Source of the DNA: Ignavibacteria bacterium CG1_02_37_35
GTDB lineage: Bacteria; Bacteroidota; Ignavibacteria; Ignavibacteriales; Ignavibacteriaceae
Assembly: GCA_001871325.1 (NCBI GenBank)
Contig: MNVA01000086.1
Location: forward strand, 1 to 36,631
DNA: 36,631 nt
Direction of reading: 5' to 3'
Below, in pieces: positions 32,860 through 36,631 of the stretch. Every line of letters begins with the position of its first letter. Positions within the stretch are counted from its first letter, which is position 1. The translations under genes and the position numbers were made by a program. The notes beneath the pieces are model-generated. The model was not told the DNA's origin. It did no database searches and was given only the letters and a program-made list of their open reading frames with translations.

Positions 32860-33233
32860 ACTCCAAACAAAAAATATTAGTCCTCTTTCCAAACCCGAAC
32901 CCGGAAAGAAATTATAAAATTATTCATACAGCGCACGAATTCACTTCTGTTTGTCCTGTTACCGGTCAGCCTGATTTCGGAAAGATCACGCTTGAATATA
33001 TTGCAGAGGGCTTGTGTGTTGAATTAAAAAGTTACAAATTATATTTGCAGTCTTTCCGCAACGACGGCATCTATTTTGAAGCGGTAACAAACAAAATTCT
33101 AAACGATCTTGTTGAACTGATGCAGCCGCGTTATATGAAGATCACCAGCGACTTTAATATGCGCGGAGGCATTTCATCCGTTATTGAAGCGGTTTATCAA
33201 TCCCCTAATTTTTCCTTTTTAAGCAACGAATGA
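32856..33233 (+). CDS. queF: NADPH-dependent preQ0 reductase
   Basis: Reduces the nitrile of preQ0 to preQ1 for queuosine. Short YkvM-type QueF (125 residues). The nucleophile Cys33 is in TSVCPVTGQPDF with Asp40 close by, and the NADPH-binding QueF motif reads ELKSYKLYLQSFRN (about 57-70). DFNMRGGI near the C-terminus is conserved. It overlaps both neighbours by four bases (small protein before, glnD after). queC lies upstream of the R-M insert. Confidence 0.95.
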   Translation: MNSKQKILVLFPNPNPERNYKIIHTAHEFTSVCPVTGQPDFGKITLEYIAEGLCVELKSYKLYLQSFRNDGIYFEAVTNKILNDLVELMQPRYMKITSDFNMRGGISSVIEAVYQSPNFSFLSNE

Positions 33234-35794
33234 AATCAAAAGAAGAAATACAAAAAGATTTTTTTGCTAAGAAAGAAAAACTTTTCACCGCAGAAAATAT
33301 ATTGAAAGATTCGCTTGCTTTTTCTTTTGAGTACAGCGTTCTGGTTGAAGATTTGCTCAGACAGATTTCCGCAGACGTTCATTATCCGTTTGCACTTGCT
33401 TCGGCGGGCAGTTTCAGCCGGCGCGAGCTTTCTCCTTATTCCGATATTGATATTATGTTCATTGTTTCCTCCATGAAAGAATCAGAAGAAGGAATAAAAG
33501 ATATTATTACCCGCTGCTGGGATTTTGGTTTGGAAGTTTCTCACACTATCCGTGAACTGCCAGACATCAAACGATTCCTAACGGAAGACCTGCACACTTT
33601 CACGCAGTTTTTTGAAACGCGCTATATTTTCGGTTCGTTAAAACTTTTTAACGAATGGAATGCGCTCTTGTTTAAAACCATCACCGGGAAAGTTAAAAAA
33701 CAAATCTTTGCCGCGTTTCTTGCAGACCGCGATGAACGCTATGAGAAATATGGAAATTCACCAAAAGTAATCGAGCCGAATGTAAAACTCTCCGCCGGCG
33801 GTCAGCGCGATATTCAAATGATTGAGTGGATTTATATTTTACTCAACAAAGAAATTTTGAACAAGCAGTCGGAGCAATCGCAAACAGAATCATTTATCGC
33901 TCTTCTTTCCGAGCATGAATACACAACTCCAAAAGAGTGTCTCCGTTTGTTAGCCGGCGTCAAATTTATTTTGAAGATGAGAAACCTGCTTCACTTTCTT
34001 CACAAACAAAAAAATGACCGCATGGAATTTGCCGACCAGCTTGCCATTGCCGACCTTTTACAATACGGCGATGACGGTTATAAAAAGTTGATGAAAGAAT
34101 ATTTTGATTCATCCAATGTTATCTACCGCTTCAACCGCTCCTTCACCAAAAAGATGCGCGCTACAATTTCTACATCGCTTCCCGATGTTCTTTCCATTGA
34201 TCTCGACGATGATTTTAAATTAAAAGGAAGCATCATCTTTTTTACCGGGCAGCGCTATTTAACTATCTCCGAAATCTTTCGCGGCTTTTATTACCGCGGA
34301 TTATATGACGCAAACTTCGATGAGCATTTTAGAATGCAAATTATTGACAGCCTTGATCAGCATACGGTTAAAGGAGATGCGGAATCTTCAACTTTTTTCC
34401 GGGAAATTTTTCGTCTCCCGAAAAATGTCGGGAAAACATTATCCGTTATGAACGAACTCGGGGTGCTTGATGCTTTTCTTCCCGAGTTTCATGATTTAAG
34501 CGGATATATGCAGCACGGAGTTTATCATTGTTATACTGCCGATGAACATACACTGATGACCATTCAAAATGTTGAAAAATTAGAAAACGATGCTACCGAA
34601 TTGGGAAACATTTATAATAATTTAAAAGAGAAAGAGATGCTTTTCCTCGGTTTGTTTTTTCATGATATTGCTAAACCGATTAACCTCGGCGGGCATGAAA
34701 TTATCGGCGCCGAAATGGCGGCATCTATTATGCAGCGTCTCGGCTACGATGAAACCATCATTGATAAAGTTTCGTTTCTCGTTCGGTACCATTTACAGAT
34801 GGAACAAATTGCTTTCCGAAGAAATTTAAATGATGCGGAAACTTTAAATAGTTTTGTCTCAGTTTTTCCGAGCGTTGAACAAATTGAACTTCTTTATCTG
34901 CTTACGTACGCCGATCTTTCTGCTGTCAATCCGGCTTTGTGGACATCGTGGAAACATGAAATGCTGAACGAGTTGTTCCGCAAAGCTAAAGCGATGATTG
35001 AAGAGCAGGTTTCAGGAGAAGAGTTATTATTTGCCTCAACGTTAGTTCAGCCGGAAGAAATTTCTAAATATTCCGACGCCATTTCCGAAGACAACGTAAA
35101 GGATCATATTGATTCTATTAACGATACCGGCTATGCTTCGCTTTTTTCGGATGAAGAAATTGCGTTTCATATTGAAGAAATACTTTCCGGCGTTCCGGTT
35201 TCGGTTTCTTTTAAAGAGATGGAAAGCTTTACCAACATCACCGTTATTTCAAAAGATTCTCCCGCTCTTCTTTCAAAATTATGCGGTGTGTTATCTATAA
35301 ATGATTTGAACATTCACGACGCAAAAATCTTTACGCGCAAAGACGGAATTATCATTGATAACTTTAACGTAACGGATTTTCGTTCAAACGAAAAAGTTGA
35401 CGCGCTCCGCTATGGCAAAATTGAAGAAGACTTTTCTCTTTTCCTTTCGGGTTTAAAAGAACTAAGTAGTGAAATGAAAAAAATGAAAACGAAATGGTGG
35501 CGCATCGAAAATAAATTTTTCAAGCGGCAGGGCAAAGTGAAAATCAAATTTGAGGAGCAGGAAAAATTTACCATCATAGATGTCTTTTCGCCCGACCGGC
35601 TTGGATTCCTGTATCATGTTACCCATAAATTAAACGAACTTGGGCTGAGTATTTATTTTGCAAAAATCGGAACACGCGGCGATGATATTATTGATGCGTT
35701 TTATGTTTTGGACAACAAACAAAAAAAAGTCTCAAAAAACTTTTACGCTTTCATTGAATCCGAATTAACCGAAGCCATCAATCAAATTTTATAA
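33230..35794 (+). CDS. glnD: [Protein-PII] uridylyltransferase/uridylyl-removing enzyme
   Basis: Bifunctional nitrogen sensor that adds and removes UMP on PII proteins. Domains in order: nucleotidyltransferase with AGSFSRRELSPYSDIDIMFI (about 62-81); the PII-uridylyltransferase helical region with KLSAGGQRDIQMIEWIY; an HD hydrolase domain with HCYTADEHTL and FFHDIAKP (about 430-490); and two ACT domains, TNITVISKDSPALLSKL and FTIIDVFSPDRLGFLYHV. 854 residues, typical. The canonical GGYGRGEL is GSFSRREL here, keeping the catalytic Gly-Ser and both Asp. Coupled to queF by ATGA. Confidence 0.93.
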   Translation: MKSKEEIQKDFFAKKEKLFTAENILKDSLAFSFEYSVLVEDLLRQISADVHYPFALASAGSFSRRELSPYSDIDIMFIVSSMKESEEGIKDIITRCWDFGLEVSHTIRELPDIKRFLTEDLHTFTQFFETRYIFGSLKLFNEWNALLFKTITGKVKKQIFAAFLADRDERYEKYGNSPKVIEPNVKLSAGGQRDIQMIEWIYILLNKEILNKQSEQSQTESFIALLSEHEYTTPKECLRLLAGVKFILKMRNLLHFLHKQKNDRMEFADQLAIADLLQYGDDGYKKLMKEYFDSSNVIYRFNRSFTKKMRATISTSLPDVLSIDLDDDFKLKGSIIFFTGQRYLTISEIFRGFYYRGLYDANFDEHFRMQIIDSLDQHTVKGDAESSTFFREIFRLPKNVGKTLSVMNELGVLDAFLPEFHDLSGYMQHGVYHCYTADEHTLMTIQNVEKLENDATELGNIYNNLKEKEMLFLGLFFHDIAKPINLGGHEIIGAEMAASIMQRLGYDETIIDKVSFLVRYHLQMEQIAFRRNLNDAETLNSFVSVFPSVEQIELLYLLTYADLSAVNPALWTSWKHEMLNELFRKAKAMIEEQVSGEELLFASTLVQPEEISKYSDAISEDNVKDHIDSINDTGYASLFSDEEIAFHIEEILSGVPVSVSFKEMESFTNITVISKDSPALLSKLCGVLSINDLNIHDAKIFTRKDGIIIDNFNVTDFRSNEKVDALRYGKIEEDFSLFLSGLKELSSEMKKMKTKWWRIENKFFKRQGKVKIKFEEQEKFTIIDVFSPDRLGFLYHVTHKLNELGLSIYFAKIGTRGDDIIDAFYVLDNKQKKVSKNFYAFIESELTEAINQIL

Positions 35795-35805
35795 GGAAAA
35801 CATTT

Positions 35806-36630
35806 TTGAACTTCATGGAAAAAGCAAAACCGATCGGCGTATTTGATTCCGGAATCGGCGGACTTACCGTCGTGCGGCAAATTGCCTCAACCCTGCCGAA
35901 TGAAAGCATCGTCTATTTCGGAGATACCGCACGCGTTCCCTACGGTTCAAAATCGAACGACACCGTTATTGAATACGCACTGCAAGACGCTCATTTCTTA
36001 ATTGAAAAAAATGTAAAAGCGATTGTCGTTGCGTGCAATACGGTTTCGGCGATTGCGTTGAGTGTTTTAAAAGAAAAATTCACCGTTCCGATCATCGGGA
36101 TGATTACTCCCGGTTCGCAGCTTGCGTTGAAGCATTCACGGTCGAAACGAATTGGAGTTATCGGCACAAGAGCAACCATTGCTAATCACGCCTATTTAAA
36201 TGAACTGAAGAAAAACGACACGGAAGTTGAAGTATTTGAAAAAGCTTGTCCTCTTTTTGTTCCCCTTGCGGAAGAAGGCTGGATAGACCACGAAGCAACA
36301 AAATTAATTGCGGAAGAATATTTGAAAGAACTCCGCAACTTGAATATTGATACGCTTGTTCTCGGCTGTACGCATTATCCCATTCTCGCAAAGATCATTC
36401 AACAAGTAGTTGGAGATAAAGTTAAGTTGATTGATTCCGGTGTCGCTTCGGCTGAGGTTGTCCGCCGGGAAATTAACCGTATCGGGTTGGAAACAAATTC
36501 TCACGCCCTCGGCTATCAAGATTTTTATGTAAGTGATATTCCAACCACATTTAAAAAAGTTGCTGAATTGTTCTTGGGGCAGTCCATTCTTAATGTAAAA
36601 AAAATTGATTTGGAAGAGTTGCAGAAATAA
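35806..36630 (+). CDS. murI: Glutamate racemase
   Basis: Makes D-glutamate for peptidoglycan. IGVFDSGIGGLTVVRQI and YFGDTARVPYGSKS are at the N-terminus. The catalytic cysteines are in VVACNTVSA and LVLGCTHYPIL, one on each half of the active site. 274 residues. The TTG start at 35806 is favoured because AGGA lies 8 bp upstream; ATG 35815 is 17 bp away. Starts 11 bp after glnD and is complete before the window end. Confidence 0.96.
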   Translation: MNFMEKAKPIGVFDSGIGGLTVVRQIASTLPNESIVYFGDTARVPYGSKSNDTVIEYALQDAHFLIEKNVKAIVVACNTVSAIALSVLKEKFTVPIIGMITPGSQLALKHSRSKRIGVIGTRATIANHAYLNELKKNDTEVEVFEKACPLFVPLAEEGWIDHEATKLIAEEYLKELRNLNIDTLVLGCTHYPILAKIIQQVVGDKVKLIDSGVASAEVVRREINRIGLETNSHALGYQDFYVSDIPTTFKKVAELFLGQSILNVKKIDLEELQK

Positions 36631-36631
36631 A

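Noticed and set aside
29328-33233. 7-deazaguanine DNA modification system (dpd-type)
   Set aside because: queC lies beside DNA-modifying genes, but no DpdA-like transglycosylase or other dpd genes are seen; an ordinary type II R-M pair plus tRNA queuosine genes explains the content.

Overview
The window is AT-rich bacterial chromosome, densely coded, with many 1-4 bp gene overlaps. The secreted protein at 8364-9158 ends in a Por/type IX secretion sorting domain of the NYPNPFNP type. Together with a DUF5777-type beta-barrel, a YceI protein and promoter-like boxes of the Bacteroidota kind (TTG, about 20 bp, TAnnTTTG-like), this suggests the Bacteroidota/Ignavibacteria group, most likely an Ignavibacteria-like heterotroph. 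That placement is an inference; there is no rRNA in the window.

Layout. (1) 1-3141, + strand: the SAM cycle genes metK (5' end outside the window) and ahcY, separated by a small four-helix-bundle (S23/IVS-type) gene lying between inverted short-unit repeats, closed by a terminator. (2) 3218-4654, - strand: an AAA/DUF4143 ATPase with a palindromic promoter region. (3) 4850-7787, - strand: a translationally coupled triad of type III polyketide synthase, methyltransferase and FAD oxidoreductase, probably making a modified alkyl-phenol/quinone or pyrone lipid. (4) 8364-11231, + strand: an extracytoplasmic cluster of a sorted protein with a CxCH motif, a lipoprotein with a CX4CH motif, YceI and a beta-barrel protein. 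(5) 11380-23448, - strand: a purine/heterocycle catabolic run with a secreted GH2 glycosidase, canonical bipartite xanthine dehydrogenase (XdhAB), 8-oxoguanine deaminase, a second three-subunit molybdenum hydroxylase, and an allantoinase-type hydrolase. A structured repeat follows the 8-oxoguanine deaminase gene, and a second copy follows the allantoinase-type gene. (6) 23711-24268, - strand: a membrane-anchored MsrB. (7) 24625-29040, + strand: GH3 beta-glucosidase, a clan GH-A lipoprotein glycosidase and a lipoprotein esterase. (8) 29328-36630, + strand: queC, then a type II restriction-modification pair (HTH-fused methyltransferase and TdeIII-like endonuclease), a small conserved-looking protein, queF, glnD and murI.

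How it fits together. metK and ahcY make SAM and recycle SAH. The purine block could convert guanine-derived bases, hypoxanthine and xanthine to urate and open a hydantoin ring, but no urate oxidase is present here. The GH3, GH-A and esterase genes, and possibly the GH2, serve polysaccharide use. queC and queF belong to preQ1/queuosine synthesis; the R-M pair looks inserted into that operon.

The most unusual features are non-coding. There are two intergenic repeats with four shared hairpins and compensatory base changes. There is also a scattered family of inverted arrays of 6-8 bp units, one enclosing the four-helix-bundle gene and the others apparently empty.
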